DNA of 64,000 nucleotides from Ursus arctos (lineage: Eukaryota; Chordata; Mammalia; Carnivora; Ursidae). The stretch is taken from assembly GCF_023065955.2 (NCBI RefSeq), contig NW_026623056.1, positions 82,397,256 to 82,461,255 of the forward strand, in the 5' to 3' direction. Below the pieces are notes generated by a model. It saw only the letters and a program-made list of their open reading frames with translations. It did no database searches and had not been told where the DNA came from. Shown here piece by piece: positions 1-10,668 of this stretch (position 1 is the stretch's first letter; every line of letters begins with the position of its first letter). A program made the translations under genes and the position numbers.

Positions 1-71
1 CTCTCCCCTTGCTTGTGCTCTCTCTGTCTGTCTCTCTCTCTCAAATGAATAAATAAAATCTTAAAAAAAAA
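1..71 (+). mobile_element. CAN-SINE 3' end, cut by window edge
   Basis: The CT-rich middle, AATAAAATCTT signal and A-tail of a carnivoran tRNA-Lys SINE are visible. The tRNA-related head lies outside the window, so neither its length nor its left target duplication can be judged. Confidence 0.85.
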
Positions 72-481
72 TTCTTGATAAGAAAGAAAGAATACATGAG
101 AAAATTATTTGGTTGGAGACAAAGTAATTAAGGCACAGCTTTACTTTTCTTTGGTTCTTATAAACATTCACCTTAATTAAAACGCTCATTTTGAGATGAG
201 AGCACCGGCTGCCAGGAGGCAGGAGGAGAGGGAAAACCCCTCGGGATTCCTCGAGGCCCCTGCTTGCCGAACCCGGGATTCTTATTAGTGAAGTGACCCT
301 CTGCCTCGACTAGCTTCGACAGATTCTATCTGGCAGCAGATGTGGGATGCTTCTGCTTTTTTCTTTGAAGTCAGCTTTTGCCATAAACTGGAGAATTATG
401 TTACGGTGTGTTATTCAACAAGTGTTCTTTCCCTACGATTTGACCGTGGGTAAGTAGATTAAATTGATTAAGAAACATCCT
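72..481. other. No gene or repeat recognised
   Basis: AT-rich at the left and GC-richer near 200-300. I see no coding pattern and recognise no repeat family here. Confidence 0.4.
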
Positions 482-933
482 CGGATGGTTAGTTTCATAC
501 GCCAACTTGGCTAGGCTATGTGCCCGGTTATCCAACCAAACACTCATCTGGGTGTTGCTGTGACGATATCCTACAGGAGTGGCTGACATCTATAAGCAGT
601 TGACTTTAAGTAAAGGAGATTATCCTTGATAAGGCGGAGGGGCCCCATTCAATGAGTTGAAAAGCCTTCAAAGCCAAGAACTGAAGTTTCCTAAAGAAGA
701 AGAAATTCTGCCTCAAGACCATAGCATCAACTCCTGTCTGAATATCCGGGCTTTCAGCCTAATCTACAAATTTTGGACTTGACAGTCCCTATAATTACAT
801 GAGCATATTCCTTTAAAGAAATCTCTTTAGAAAGATAGCATCTGTCTGTCTATCTATCTACCTATCTATCCATCCATCTGTCTGTATGTACATCCTATTG
901 CTTTTTCTTCTTTGAAGAACCCTGACTGGTACA
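482..933 (+). mobile_element. MLT2-type ERVL solo LTR
   Basis: Begins near GATGGTTAGTTTCATACG and ends at CCTGACTGGTACA, matching the remembered MLT2 start and its CCTGACTAATACA end. The internal 'cagttgactttaagtaaag' and 'ttcctttaaagaaatctct' blocks fall in the expected order. There is no internal retroviral sequence beside it, so it is a solo LTR. A (CTAT/CTGT)n stretch sits near its 3' end, where the family has a simple TA-rich tract. Confidence 0.8.
839..893 (+). repeat. (CTAT/CTGT/CATC)n microsatellite
   Basis: Imperfect tetranucleotide tract of TCTG, TATC and CATC units inside the MLT2-type LTR. It appears to be an expansion of the LTR's own TA-rich tract. Confidence 0.85.
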
Positions 934-965
934 CATCGCGAAGAACCCAGCACTCCAGTTGGGTC

Positions 966-987
966 CAATTGTTGTGGACAACAATTG
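966..987. repeat. 22-bp inverted repeat
   Basis: CAATTGTTGT and its exact reverse complement ACAACAATTG are separated by GG. It lies about 30 bp beyond the MLT2-type LTR. No function can be read from it. Confidence 0.8.
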
Positions 988-1184
988 CTGTATAACACAC
1001 GAACGATCTGTACGTTATCAAATGTCACCCGCTTATCCCCATGCCAAGCTCAGAGCCCCTGGTCCCTGGGAGGAGAGAGGTGAAGTTGGAATGGTGAGCT
1101 GGGGATAGGCAGTCACCCTGGTCCTTCTCCAGCTCTGCTGTGCAGCAGTGTTACTAAGACCAGCGTGGGAGGCACGGGGGAGGG

Positions 1185-1320
1185 AGAGTTTGTTAAAAAT
1201 GTAGATTCCCAGAGTCCCATCTCCCCAGATTCTGAGTCTCTGTGTCTGGGTCCAGAACTCTGCATTTTAACCATCCCTCAGAGCGATTCCGCTGCAGGTG
1301 ATCCTTTGAGAAATAGATCC
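1185..1320 (+). mobile_element. MER5-like hAT-Charlie MITE remnant
   Basis: Contains 'gttaaaaatgtagattccc', 'agattctgagtctctg' and 'ctgcattttaaccatccc', followed by a CTTTGAGAAA terminal-like sequence. This is the order seen in MER5/MER20-type non-autonomous hAT elements. The exact subfamily is not assigned. Confidence 0.55.
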
Positions 1321-1542
1321 TTTGCCAGATGGCTTCCAAGCCTCCAGATCAGACCAAAGTCTGTTCTCCACCCCATCCCGCCCACAGGACTTTTTACCAT
1401 CAGTCCCTCAGGTTCCAAAGCTGGGAGCAGGGGATCCAGTTTTTACCCTCTCAGTCTCTTGACCAGATTAGTGGCCTGGCCGAGCCATGCCTGTTGAAAC
1501 GCAAATGCTCAATATCAAGAGAGATAGGTGTGAGGTTTTGTG
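1321..1542. other. No recognised element
   Basis: Moderately GC-rich sequence between the MER5-like remnant and the tRNA-like element. Open frames crossing it show no recognisable protein family. Confidence 0.35.
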
Positions 1543-1615
1543 GCTTCCATGGTGTGATGGTTAAGGTGGTGGACTCTTAGACCACCCTGTCCAGGGTTCG
1601 AATCCCCACTTAGTC
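1543..1615 (+). tRNA. tRNA-like element, Lys(CTT)-type, probable pseudogene
   Basis: A 73-nt tRNA-sized sequence. An exact B box GGTTCGAATCC occupies 1595-1605. The anticodon loop CTCTTAG (1574-1580) gives anticodon CTT with U33 and A37. Four of five anticodon-stem pairs form (GTGG/CCAC), with an A-A mismatch at 31-39. The A-box region TGGTGTGATGG is imperfect. The acceptor stem GCTTCCA pairs poorly with CTTAGTC, and the T stem has only three good pairs. A T11-type Pol III stop follows at about 1630. It differs from the CAN-SINE heads elsewhere in the window. It is probably a decayed tRNA gene or tRNA-derived retrosequence; a functional tRNA is unlikely. Confidence 0.4.
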
Positions 1616-1628
1616 CTCTACCAATTAC

Positions 1629-1640
1629 TCTTTTTTTTTT
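1629..1640 (+). terminator. T-run, possible Pol III terminator
   Basis: An uninterrupted T run begins 15 nt after the tRNA-like body, at a distance and form suited to Pol III termination. It matters only if the tRNA-like element is transcribed. Confidence 0.3.
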
Positions 1641-2664
1641 CCCTTTCATTGACTTAATAATTGCATGTCACACAATTTCTTTCCTCCTACAACTATGGGG
1701 CTGACATACGGTGGACCTGCTTGACTTGCCAATCCAATAACAGTGTTGGTCCCCACCCCCAACCCCCAATTCAAAGTTTGAGCAGCAAAATACGAAAGTC
1801 TTGGTCTTAATATTCTGGGGGCTTCACAGTTTCATACTGATCTGCAGACTCATTTTATGAAGCAAAATGTAAGTAAGATAGAAAGGAACCCGAGACCCAC
1901 CCCAGGCACTGACCCCACTGCCGCCACCAGCTTTGGGGCCTCCCTCCCCCCGACCAGCCTCACCAGGCCTCGTATGCCTGCATTTGAGAACGACGAATGG
2001 GGCTGTCCTAACGTTTCATTGGAGCTTTGTTAAAGTCTTCACCAGGAAGAAAGCGGCCGGCATACGTGGTGGGTGACTGAGGGCAGAGGGAGGAGGAGAG
2101 CGGGGGTGGTGGCGGTCGTAAAACACGAAGCTAAGGAGGCACAGGCCCCTTCCTGCAGTGTTTGTTCAGTTGACGCGGATCTCCCCACCCCCGGCTGGTG
2201 TTCTGGTATCCAGTTTTCCCTTAACCTTCCAGCACTTGCTTCCTCACCCCCACTCTTTACCTCTGGCCTCTCCTAGAAACAGGCCCAGACAACATCTGGA
2301 AAAACAGTGCTGGGCTGTCCTGGCCAGCGAAAGAGGTCTCGTAGAGTCTGTTTAGTTTCTAAGCTCTGATTTTATCTCGTGGATAAAATCCATATGGAGA
2401 GAGAAGGGAGGGGTGAGTGAGTGCTGGGGGATAAAGCAGGGGCTGTGACTACAGTATGTCTGTTTCTGGAACCTGTGGCATCTCTCTTGGGGCTGGGGCT
2501 TTGCTCTGCCCTTGCGTTGGTCACAGCATCTCCTTGGGCCAAGCCTGTCTGCTGCTTTGAGAGCAACTTGTGGAAACATTTAATGGAGGAGGGGTCGAAG
2601 ACTCAAGGCTAGTACTGGGATTGCTACCGGTGCCCTCATCCAAGCTTATCCTGTCCCATCAGCT
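1641..2664. other. Unassigned, GC-rich in part
   Basis: Contains G- and C-rich tracts (near 1750-1768 and 2080-2110) but no recognised repeat, exon or promoter arrangement. Confidence 0.35.
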
Positions 2665-2860
2665 GGAGAGCCCCTGGATGTGGGTAAACTGGACCGGTCC
2701 AGATCTCTGCTGCCAGCTAGTGTGACCTTGGGTGAGTCCACGAACCTCTCTAAATCTCAGTTTTCTTGTCCAGGAAGTAGAGCCAATGCCTCATGCATGG
2801 CTTGTGGGAGCCTGGCACATGGTGTTAGCTACCGGTGCTGTTCCGTGACCCTGAACGAGT
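2665..2860 (+). mobile_element. MIR remnant
   Basis: The MIR core order is visible: 'tgtgaccttgggtgagtc', 'aacctctctaaatctcag', then 'gcctggcacatggtgttag'. The edges are diffuse and divergence is high, as expected for this old tRNA-derived SINE. Confidence 0.7.
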
Positions 2861-2991
2861 GCCATATTTCCTTTCTTGAAAATAAGATTGCTGGAGAATT
2901 GATTGAGATGAGCTGTCAACTCACCCTGCAAACACAATTAGAATTTCACACTAATGCAAGGGTCATGATCATGACCTGCCCAAGCCACACC

Positions 2992-3283
2992 ACGTTATTG
3001 CTCATCTTTGCCTCTCGATCTGGAATACGCTCCCTCTCCACCATTTTCTGCCTAGCAAATTCTTACTCAACTAGACATCACTCCCTCCAAGAAATTCTCT
3101 CCAGCCTCCTCAGCCCTTTGGTTATTTCCCTTATTGAATACATGGAAGTGTAGTTACAGGTTTCCAACCAGACTCTACCACTAGAATCCAAGCTCTTCTA
3201 AGGGCAGGAACTGTGTCGTGTTCTTTTGTAAATCCAAATGTCTAGGGGACCGTTTTGCACAAAGTAAGGACCCAGTAAATTAA
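2992..3283 (+). mobile_element. L2 3' end
   Basis: Typical L2 3' order: 'tttgcctctcgatctgg', 'ctgcctagcaaattcttac', 'gaatccaagctcttctaag', 'ggcaggaactgtgtcg' and a cagtaaatt end. A derived (ATGG)n tail follows. L2 and the MIR just upstream together explain the 157-codon open frame crossing them. Confidence 0.75.
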
Positions 3284-3328
3284 TGGATGGATGGGTAGAT
3301 GGATGGAAGGATGGACAGATGGGCAGAT
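3282..3328 (+). repeat. (ATGG)n microsatellite
   Basis: Tetranucleotide ATGG/GATG units directly after the L2 3' end; these grow from the L2 tail. Confidence 0.85.
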
Positions 3329-4094
3329 TTTGTAGACGTGTCTCAAGAACCAGCAGCAGTGCTCTCTGAGCTATCTCTGAATATGCCATTAAAATGATTC
3401 CCTTTTCTTTAGCTAATTAATCAGTGATTGGTATAATAAACATGGGAGGACTGATGGACTTTTAGCCAAAGGTTAGTACACTCAATTCCACGGCTAGAAT
3501 AAGGTCTTGGGAGATTTCAGCCTACATTTGGTCTTCCTCAAGGAAGTCTGCCTACAACAGGCCGAAACTTATCTCGATTGGGAGTCCCAGTATCTGTCCT
3601 GCTTTTCAAACTTCCATGAAAGATCTGCCATTGCGAACCCAACCAAGTACCTCACAGCCTTAGTGACCAGAATGGGTTTCTCGGCATCCTTTATGAGTCT
3701 CTCAGGCTGTGGAAGAAAAGCACTCCCTCTCCTTAAGACAGAACGAGACATGGTCTTGAACAAAGATTGCTGGATGGGAAACCGGGACAGCTGCTCTTGG
3801 CCTGGTTCACCACTAATTTGCTCTGGGATTTGGGGCCATCATGCCACCTCACTAGACCTCAGCCTCTTTGTGAGAAAAATGGGGACCGTATGAATCTTGA
3901 CCTCCGTACTGTGTGATTTTACATTTTCAGGGCCGGTGGTCTCCAGAGGGACACGAAATGCCCCTACTGGGCCCTGGACCTCGCTCCTCGGGACATCAGG
4001 AGCCCCTCTCAGTCTTCCCGCCCTGCCTGCTGTCTGCCCAAGGACGGCCTGCAGGGTGGGGGGGCCACAGCAGAGGTGGAAAATGCTCGGCCCA
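3329..4094. other. Mostly unassigned; weak MIR trace
   Basis: Around 3815-3890, 'ctctgggatttgg', 'cctcactagacctcagcct' and 'gagaaaaatgggga' resemble a decayed plus-strand MIR. Nothing else is recognisable. Confidence 0.35.
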
Positions 4095-4305
4095 GGGGCT
4101 TGGGTCCACCATCTATCAGCTCGGTGGCCTTGGGCAAGTTCCTCAACCCTCCGCACCTCAGTTTCCTTATGGGTAAGATGGGACAATGAAAGGACCCACT
4201 TCCAGAGCAGTTAAAAGATGAAAAGGGCATAACACACAGGAGATCCCCATGGGGACGCCTGACACAGAGGAAGTGCTAGAAAGATGCTGTTTGTTATTAA
4301 GGCAT
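4095..4305 (+). mobile_element. MIR
   Basis: Contains 'ggccttgggcaagttcctc', 'cctcagtttccttatggg' and 'gacacagaggaagtgctag', then 'gttattaa'. This is nearly the whole MIR body. Confidence 0.8.
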
Positions 4306-4921
4306 CTGTGAGAGACGGATGCTGGAGCCTCGGGTTCGGGCCTCTCCTCCCAGGTGCTCCCCGAGGGCTCAACGCCATGATGCTTAGGTCTGTAGGTTCT
4401 GGTTTCAAAAGGTGCGCTCAGCCTACACACTGTTGGCATGGGCCTGGGCCAAGGAGGGGAGCCTTACTGCCTTGAATTAAGCCGTTGTCTGGCTGAAGGG
4501 GAGCCCCGTCCTAAAAGCAGGTCATTAGGAGTCTGGCAGAGCGGGAGGCCTTTCACGGCTTTCCCGCCTTCCTTGGACGTCTCTTTCCCTATTTTCTCCT
4601 TTTGTCCCTGTGGCCCTGCAGGTGCTTTTATCTGAGCAGTGGGGCTCTGATCACTGACCGGGAAGGGGCTGCACTCCTTCTAGATGGGGGTCATTTAAAC
4701 CTGCCCCAAAGCCAGGGCTTCCCAGGCCCTGCTCTTCGCAAGGGGGCTTGGAGTGGCAGGCGCTCCACTTGGAAACGTTTTGAGAATGGCTTTGTCTGCA
4801 ACGAGCCGCCCTTTGGTGGCCGGACTCCTGCTGCACTCATGTTACAAGGTACAAAATGGGCCACTGCCCACAGAGAAGATAACGTGGCTGTCCCACTGGT
4901 GGCGAGGAAAGGAGCTCCCGG
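4306..4921. other. Unassigned, GC-rich
   Basis: Contains several overlapping open frames, none resembling a known protein. No repeat family is recognised. Confidence 0.35.
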
Positions 4922-5360
4922 TTGGTATTCCCGTCTGCTCGGGCTGCCATTACAAAGTGCCACGCACCGGGGAGCTTGAACCACGGAGACTGACGGTCTT
5001 CGGTCCTGGAGGCGGGAAGTCTGAAATCAGGGGTCTGCGCGGTTGCTGCCTCCTGAGGGCTGGGAGGGAGAGGCTGTTCCAGGCGTCTCTCCTAGCTGCT
5101 GGTGGTTTCCTGGCCCTCTTGGCTGTTCCTGGGCTTGTGGATGCGTCATCCCTCCCCCACCTCTGCCTTCATCTTGACATAATGTTCCTCCTGTGTGTGT
5201 GTCTTTGTCCTGATTTCCCCCTTTTATAAATACACCAGTCCTACTGGGTCAGGGGCCACCTCACTCCGGTGTGACCTCACCTTAACTGATCGAATCCGCA
5301 ATGATCCCATTTCCAACTGTGCTCGCATTCTGAGGTCCTGGGGGTTAGAGCAGCAATGTA
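4922..5360 (-). mobile_element. MLT1-type MaLR solo LTR
   Basis: Reads as the complement of an MLT1 LTR: 'ctcgggctgccattacaaag', 'gagcttgaaccacggagac', 'tctgaaatcaggggtctg', 'tacaccagtcctactgggtc', 'gacctcaccttaactgat', then 'cctgggggttagag'. The final terminus is eroded. No internal ERVL-MaLR sequence is present. Confidence 0.8.
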
Positions 5361-5667
5361 AGAATTCAGCTCCTAACAGTTGGTTTTTGCCCAGGGAGGG
5401 GGGCAGTCCTGCATCCACCTGTGTCTGTGCGTCCCAGCTCATGGGAGCCCCCCACTGAGGGTGAGCTAGGCCTCGGCTTCTGCACACAGGAGCCTGGAGG
5501 TCAAGGGGATCTATCCTGTGTTGACTGGTCACCTCTCTGGTGGACGGCTACATTCCCTCTCTTTGGGAAGCATTAGAAATCTCCCAGTAGCTCCATCCAG
5601 TTTATCCTGTTTCTCCCCTTTGGATCAGAAAGAGCGAATTGAGCGCCTGTCACCTTGGCCTTCTGAA

Positions 5668-5870
5668 TCACTATACCTAGCATTTATTGAGCACTCGCTC
5701 TGTGCTGGAGACCGCCCTCGAGATTTCACACCTAACCTTACAGCAATCTACCGAAATGGGTGCTGTTTTCACACCCCTTGTACAGATAAGGAAGCTGAGG
5801 CACAGACAGGTCCAGTAGGCTGCTCGCAGTAACAGCAGGCCTGTGAGGTGGGCTTGGAGCCACTAGGCAG
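5668..5870 (-). mobile_element. MIR
   Basis: Reverse-strand MIR: 'agcatttattgagcactcg', 'acagataaggaagctgaggc' and 'acagacaggtccagtaggc' appear in the expected order. Confidence 0.8.
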
Positions 5871-7411
5871 GGACTTCCAGGGCAGGGAAAGCTGTCCCCA
5901 GGAATTGGCAAGGATCCTGGGATAAAATAGCCGCTTCTAAGTGTCCGTTCTGCCCCTTACTGAGAGGAGTGGACCGGCCGGACTTCAGGGTCCTTCAGCT
6001 GCCCCACGAGTGGTTAGACTCCTTGCCCTTAGCTGCTGTCAAGTTGGTCTCCTTTGTGAGAGAAAACCCAGTAAACATCAACCCTCGTCCCTCCTCTGCT
6101 TGAAGAACGTCATTGCTCTGAGACCTTTCTCGAGAAGGTGCTGGAGAAATCCGCAAAATGAGCCAAGGTCTGTAGAGGCCTCAGGCTCCCCATCCACACC
6201 CAATAGGATTATCCCAGAGGGGCTGATCTCAGTTCTCCAGCTGCTTCTAGAACTTTTGGGAGATCCCTCAAGCTGAGCAGCCCCAGAGGCCCATGTAGGA
6301 AGTGAGGAGGTCCCCACACTTCTTGTCATTATAATGCAGACCAGGCTGGACGTGTATGAGGCCCTGTGGGGTGTCAGAGGTGCCCTGGGCTCGTGTTGGA
6401 GGATCCCAATGCTATCCTGTCTTTGTAATCAACTCCAGGAACTTGAGAGGTATCCTCGGACTGGCCCCGACAAGATGGGATGTTGTAAGCAGTCACGTGA
6501 GAGTGGACAGGCAGGAGTGGACCCTCGGAGGGGTGAGGCGACCTGGGAAGAGCCAGGAAGGCTGGGTGACCACAGACAGGTGACTGTCCTGGGTGGGGGC
6601 TCAACAGTACCTGCTGGGTGCAGGGGCTTCCTGAAGATAACACACAGTATGGAGCACAGTTTACGGCGGCCAATACTGGGACTGTAGACAGCAAGCAGGA
6701 GGCCCGCGTTGGTGACCTCTCCCGGACGCCATGCACTCCGAGCTGGGGGCAAGGCAGCAGCTCCTTCTGTCTTCCTCGTCCTCGAAGTGAAGCTCAGGAA
6801 AGCAGGGTGTGAAGTGAGGAAACACTTGGACGTGATATGAAAACTAGGAAATGCTCGCCAAGCTTTGCTATTTCACTGGATTCCACTTCCTCGCGGATGA
6901 ACGTCCTTCGCCACATGCTTTCTAGGCTGACTCCCCACCCACGTTGTGAGCCCTCTAAAGAACGGGGAACGGGCAGGCCAAGGTCAAAGTCACAGAGGGA
7001 AGGAAGGCAGATCCTTTGTTTATAAGGGCCCTCCAGAAATAAACTCTTTGTTCTTCCATGCAAAGCAAGCAATTTGAATTTGTTTTTTGAAAAGCAAGGA
7101 TAAAAGAACAATGTAATATGTCAGCATACAAGGCTAAAAAATATTTTTCTGGAAAAACAATAATTATCTATTTATAGTATATTGCTAATGGATATATAAA
7201 AAAAAAAGTCTTTCCAGGAAAATTACTGGTGATGTGAAGAGCCACAGTTGAGCATCTTTATACAGAGCGGGGTGGACGTCTAAACATAACTGAAACAGTG
7301 AGAAGATCATGGTTTCTCACAGCCCGTTCCCTTGTCCCATCCAAATTAGCAAGTGAAAACAACAGTAAACCAGAAAGGAGCTTCAACAAGATTCTGGTTT
7401 GTCTATGACAA
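5871..7411. other. Unassigned 1.5 kb
   Basis: The first kilobase is GC-rich with scattered open frames but no identifiable domain. From about 7060 it becomes AT-rich, with a TATA-like and A-rich tract near 7135-7210. I see no repeat I can name. Confidence 0.35.
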
Positions 7412-7422
7412 TGATTCTAGTA

Positions 7423-7626
7423 CTTTTTTAAAAAAAGATTTTATTTATTTATTTGACAGAGAGAGAGACAGCCAGCGAGAGAGGGAACACAAGCAGGGGG
7501 AGTGGGAGAGGAAGAAGCAGGCTTCCCGCTGAGCAGGGAGCCTGATGCGGGGCTCGATCCCATGAGCCTGGGATCATGACCTGAGCCAAAGGCAGACACT
7601 TAACGACTGAGCCACCCAGGCCCCCC
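7423..7626 (-). mobile_element. CAN-SINE
   Basis: Reverse-oriented: T-rich AAGATTTTATTTATTT tail on the left and a GCCACCCAGGCCCCC head on the right. TGATTCTAGTA flanks it at 7412-7422 and 7627-7637 as a target-site duplication. Confidence 0.95.
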
Positions 7627-7925
7627 TGATTCTAGTATTTTTTGAAATATCGGATATGTAACTCTCAAATAAAAAAGGTTTCCTTGCTTTGCTAGCATCT
7701 AAACACGTCCTTAATGTTATCTCTTTGGGCTCTTATGCCGTCATTTCTTAGAATGACCCCCCCAAAAGGACATGGCTAAGCCCAAGGATATGCACCTTTG
7801 TAAGGGTTTGAAGACCTGTGGCCAAACTGCCTTCTAGAAACAACCCATCAGTTTGTATTTTGGGGGTGAACTTAGTGTCATATCCTGTTTGCTAACCCAG
7901 TTAGGCAAAAAGTGGCTCCTCTTTG

Positions 7926-8113
7926 GGGCGCCTGGGTGGCACAGCGGTTAAGCGTCTGCCTTCTGCTCAGGGCGTGATCCCGGCGTTCTGGGATCGAGCC
8001 CCACATCAGGCTCCTCTGCTATGAGCCTGCTTCTTCCTCTCCCACTCCCCCTGCTTGTGTTCCCTCTCTCGCTGGCTGTCTCTATCCTGTCGAATAAATA
8101 AATAAAAATATTT
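7926..8113 (+). mobile_element. CAN-SINE with 19-bp target duplication
   Basis: Complete head-to-tail SINE starting GGGCGCCTGGGTGGCACAGC. The exact duplication AAAAAGTGGCTCCTCTTTG lies at 7907-7925 and 8114-8132. The perfect flanks and the 'cagcggttaagcgtctgcc' subtype suggest a young insertion into the old L1. Confidence 0.97.
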
Positions 8114-8235
8114 AAAAAGTGGCTCCTCTTTGTTTTCATATGTATTCTATTGAATAAGGAGGTCGAACCCTTTTTCTTCAGATGTTCTTTGGCTATTTCT
8201 GTTTACTGTAAGAATATTTCTTATTCTCTCCCTTT

Positions 8236-8411
8236 AATTTATTTTTTTAAAGATTTTATTTGTTTATTTGAGAGCGAGCACAGGCGGGACAGGGGGCAGA
8301 TGCAGACTCCCCACTGAGCGGGGAGCCCCATGCAGGGCTCGATCCCAGGACCCTGGAATCATAACCTAAGCCAAAGGCAGTCGCTTAATCAACTGAGCCA
8401 CCCGGGCGCCC
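8236..8411 (-). mobile_element. CAN-SINE, older subtype
   Basis: T-rich tail at the left and CACCCGGGCGCCCC at the right. The flanks share CTCTCCC (8226-8232 and 8412-8418). It is shorter and more diverged than its neighbours. Confidence 0.9.
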
Positions 8412-9200
8412 CTCTCCCCTTCATTTTACGCTGAACTATTTGTCTCTTTCCTACAGTCTCTCGAAGTTCTTTTTATTTTAAGTATATTAAACCCTCTGTT
8501 TGTCATATGTTACAGCTGGTTTCCCAGATGTAATTAACCTTTCATGCTTTCTTTAGATTTATAAGAGTAAAATATTTTTTAGAATCATTTCTCCCAATAT
8601 GTTGTTTTATTGATTTTTTTTCCTTTAGTGTTATGCTTAGAACATTTTTCCTATTACAAGTTTACATAAAATCTACCCTCTTTTTCCTTCCTGGACTTTT
8701 ACACGTTTAAAAAAATATAGAATCCATATGTAAATTATTACCATGGGTGTTATGAGGCGGGAGTCTGTTTTGATTTTTTCCACATGGTTAGCTGGTTATT
8801 CCAAAATCATGAATCGAGTGATTCGCCCCTCCCCATTAATTGGGGTACTATTTTTATTTTATCTCCTCATGACTTATGTATAACTAGAACTACTTCTTTG
8901 GTTTTTATTCTACTCTTTATTGGTTTCTAAGATAGTATCAGTCTGTTTATATTTTTGTCACCTTAAAAATATGTTTCAATTTCTGACAAGTGCCTTTCCT
9001 TCTTCAAAAAAAACCCAAACAAAAACAAAACCCAAACTGACCCGTTTCACACATTCTGCGGAATCAACTTGGAAATCATTGTCAAGTTCCAAAAATGACT
9101 TTATTTGGGATAAAGCCTAAAATTCTAATGAGTAAATGCAGTTAGTTTGGGATAAATAAACATATTTTCAGTGGTAAGCTTTCCCAACTCTGTTCTTTCT

Positions 9201-9824
9201 ATTTATGAAGTGAATTTTTTTTTAAACCTGACAGTAAATTTTGTGGTGTTCTGATCCTAGATCCTATACACTTTCCCCCTCGGGATTTTATATTTTGTTG
9301 CTATTGTGGACGGATTTCTTTTTTTTTCCTTTATGCTTTCCTAACACCCAAGTTGCTGGGGGGGTGCTAGTCCATTTGCTTTCCTTCTCCCGGGGGGCAG
9401 GGGCTCTGGACCCACAGGCCATTTGAGATCATCTTTTCCCTCATTCATGTCAAAGCTGAGAGATCTGATGGCAGATTCTTCATAGCCTCAAATTCACTGG
9501 ACGCTTCTGGGAATCTGTTGAGCACTCTTTCAGAATCTCTTGACACCCCATAGATGTGATAAAGCAAAACACAGCTATCCTGGACACATTGCATATGTTA
9601 CTCTCTGCAGGCAGTCTGAACTCAATTTTCTCTTCAGCCTCTCCTTCAAGGAAGAACGGATACCCGACGCCACTGTAGGCTGTCCAGACGGAAAGCTCCT
9701 GGATGGTCCACGTAACACTTCTGTGTATCCCTCAGGCTTGGCACCATGATGGGCACAAAATCAGGACTCATAGCATAAATCCCTGATTTGGAGTACTTGG
9801 AGACCAGACTCCGTTCAATGGTTT
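9201..9824. other. Unassigned; first copy of a 46-bp repeat
   Basis: No named repeat recognised. It holds copy A (9398-9443) of a direct repeat whose second copy is at 10120-10165. Confidence 0.4.
9398..9443 (+). repeat. 46-bp direct repeat, copy A
   Basis: Starts CAGGGGCTCTGGACCCACAG and ends CATCTTTTCCCTCA. It differs from copy B at three positions (A/G, G/T, T/C). It is too long for an ordinary retrotransposon target duplication. Confidence 0.85.
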
Positions 9825-9985
9825 GCCACCTTGACTCCATATTAGAATCACGCATGGAGTCTGAAACACTGCTGATGCCTGGAACTGCTGGCTTAACTGT
9901 TCTGAGATTGGGCTTCCGTATATTTTAACCCCCACCCCACCCCCACCCCAGGGGACTCTAAGGCAGCCAGGGCTTAGAAACACCA
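9825..9985 (+). mobile_element. MER5A-like hAT-Charlie MITE
   Basis: Contains 'ccatattagaatcacgcatg', 'ctgctgatgcctgg' and a C-rich centre, ending AAACACCACTG, which resembles the MER5 terminal inverted repeat. The 5' terminus is eroded. Confidence 0.65.
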
Positions 9986-10458
9986 CTGTAAATGATGCCC
10001 AACATTTTTGTCAAATTCTTATTGACAGGCAGCAGAAATAACCTGTGGAAGATTTGTGCAAAAAGGGATTTATTTAAATAATATTTAAATTTCATATTAA
10101 AACATTTAATATTAAAATCCAGGGGCTCTGGGCCCACATGCCATTTGAGATCATCTTCTCCCTCAGGTTTTTGAGGGGTTGTTATTAAGGAAAAAAGAAT
10201 ACAAAATCATAAACAGAAAATTAGGCACAAAAGTAAATATACAGAATGAGGGGGAAAAATCAATACCATAAACATCACGAAATTTAGAAATACCACATAA
10301 TACTTAATATTTTGCCTGACACACCACTACAATAGATTTTTCCATTTCCTTTTTGGTTGTGGAAGCACAAGGTTATAAAATCTAATTTTATAATATTTTC
10401 CATAGAAAGAAGAGTTAAGTCACTTGTTCTTTTAGCATGGTTGATCTAAATGTCTTCT
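9986..10458. other. Unassigned AT-rich; second copy of 46-bp repeat
   Basis: A-T rich sequence including 'atatttaaat' repeats near 10079-10115. Apart from copy B of the direct repeat, nothing is recognised. Confidence 0.4.
10120..10165 (+). repeat. 46-bp direct repeat, copy B
   Basis: Matches copy A at 9398-9443 in 43 of 46 positions, same orientation, 722 bp downstream. Confidence 0.85.
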
Positions 10459-10473
10459 TAAAGTGGTCTTTTT

Positions 10474-10668
10474 TTTTTTTTTAAGATTTTATTTATTTAT
10501 TTGACAGAGAGAGGCAGCGAGAGAGGGAACACAAGCAGGGGGAGTGGGAGAGGGAGAAGAAGGCTTTCCATTGATCAGGGAGCCCGATGCGGGGCTCGAT
10601 CCCAGGACCCTGGGATCATGACCTGAGCCAAAGGCAGACGCTTAACGACTGAGCCACCCAGGCACCCC
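10474..10668 (-). mobile_element. CAN-SINE with 15-bp target duplication
   Basis: Reverse SINE. TAAAGTGGTCTTTTT flanks it at 10459-10473 and 10669-10683. The body carries the full B-box region and the GAGCCACCCAGGCACCCC head. Confidence 0.95.

Larger units (their letters stand above)
7700..9200 (-). mobile_element. Old L1 (L1M-type) ORF2/3' region
   Basis: Reverse-strand L1 landmarks run left to right, from 'ccaaactgccttctag' (3' UTR side) through 'tcttcagatgttctttggc' and 'tcatatgttacagctggtttcc' to 'tttccacatggttagctgg'. Two later CAN-SINEs interrupt it. It is heavily diverged with no usable ORF2 frame. The exact subfamily and outer edges are uncertain. Confidence 0.65.

Noticed and set aside
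2680..3153. 157-codon plus-strand open frame
   Set aside because: It spans a MIR and the L2 3' end, has no recognisable domain, and is explained by those repeats.
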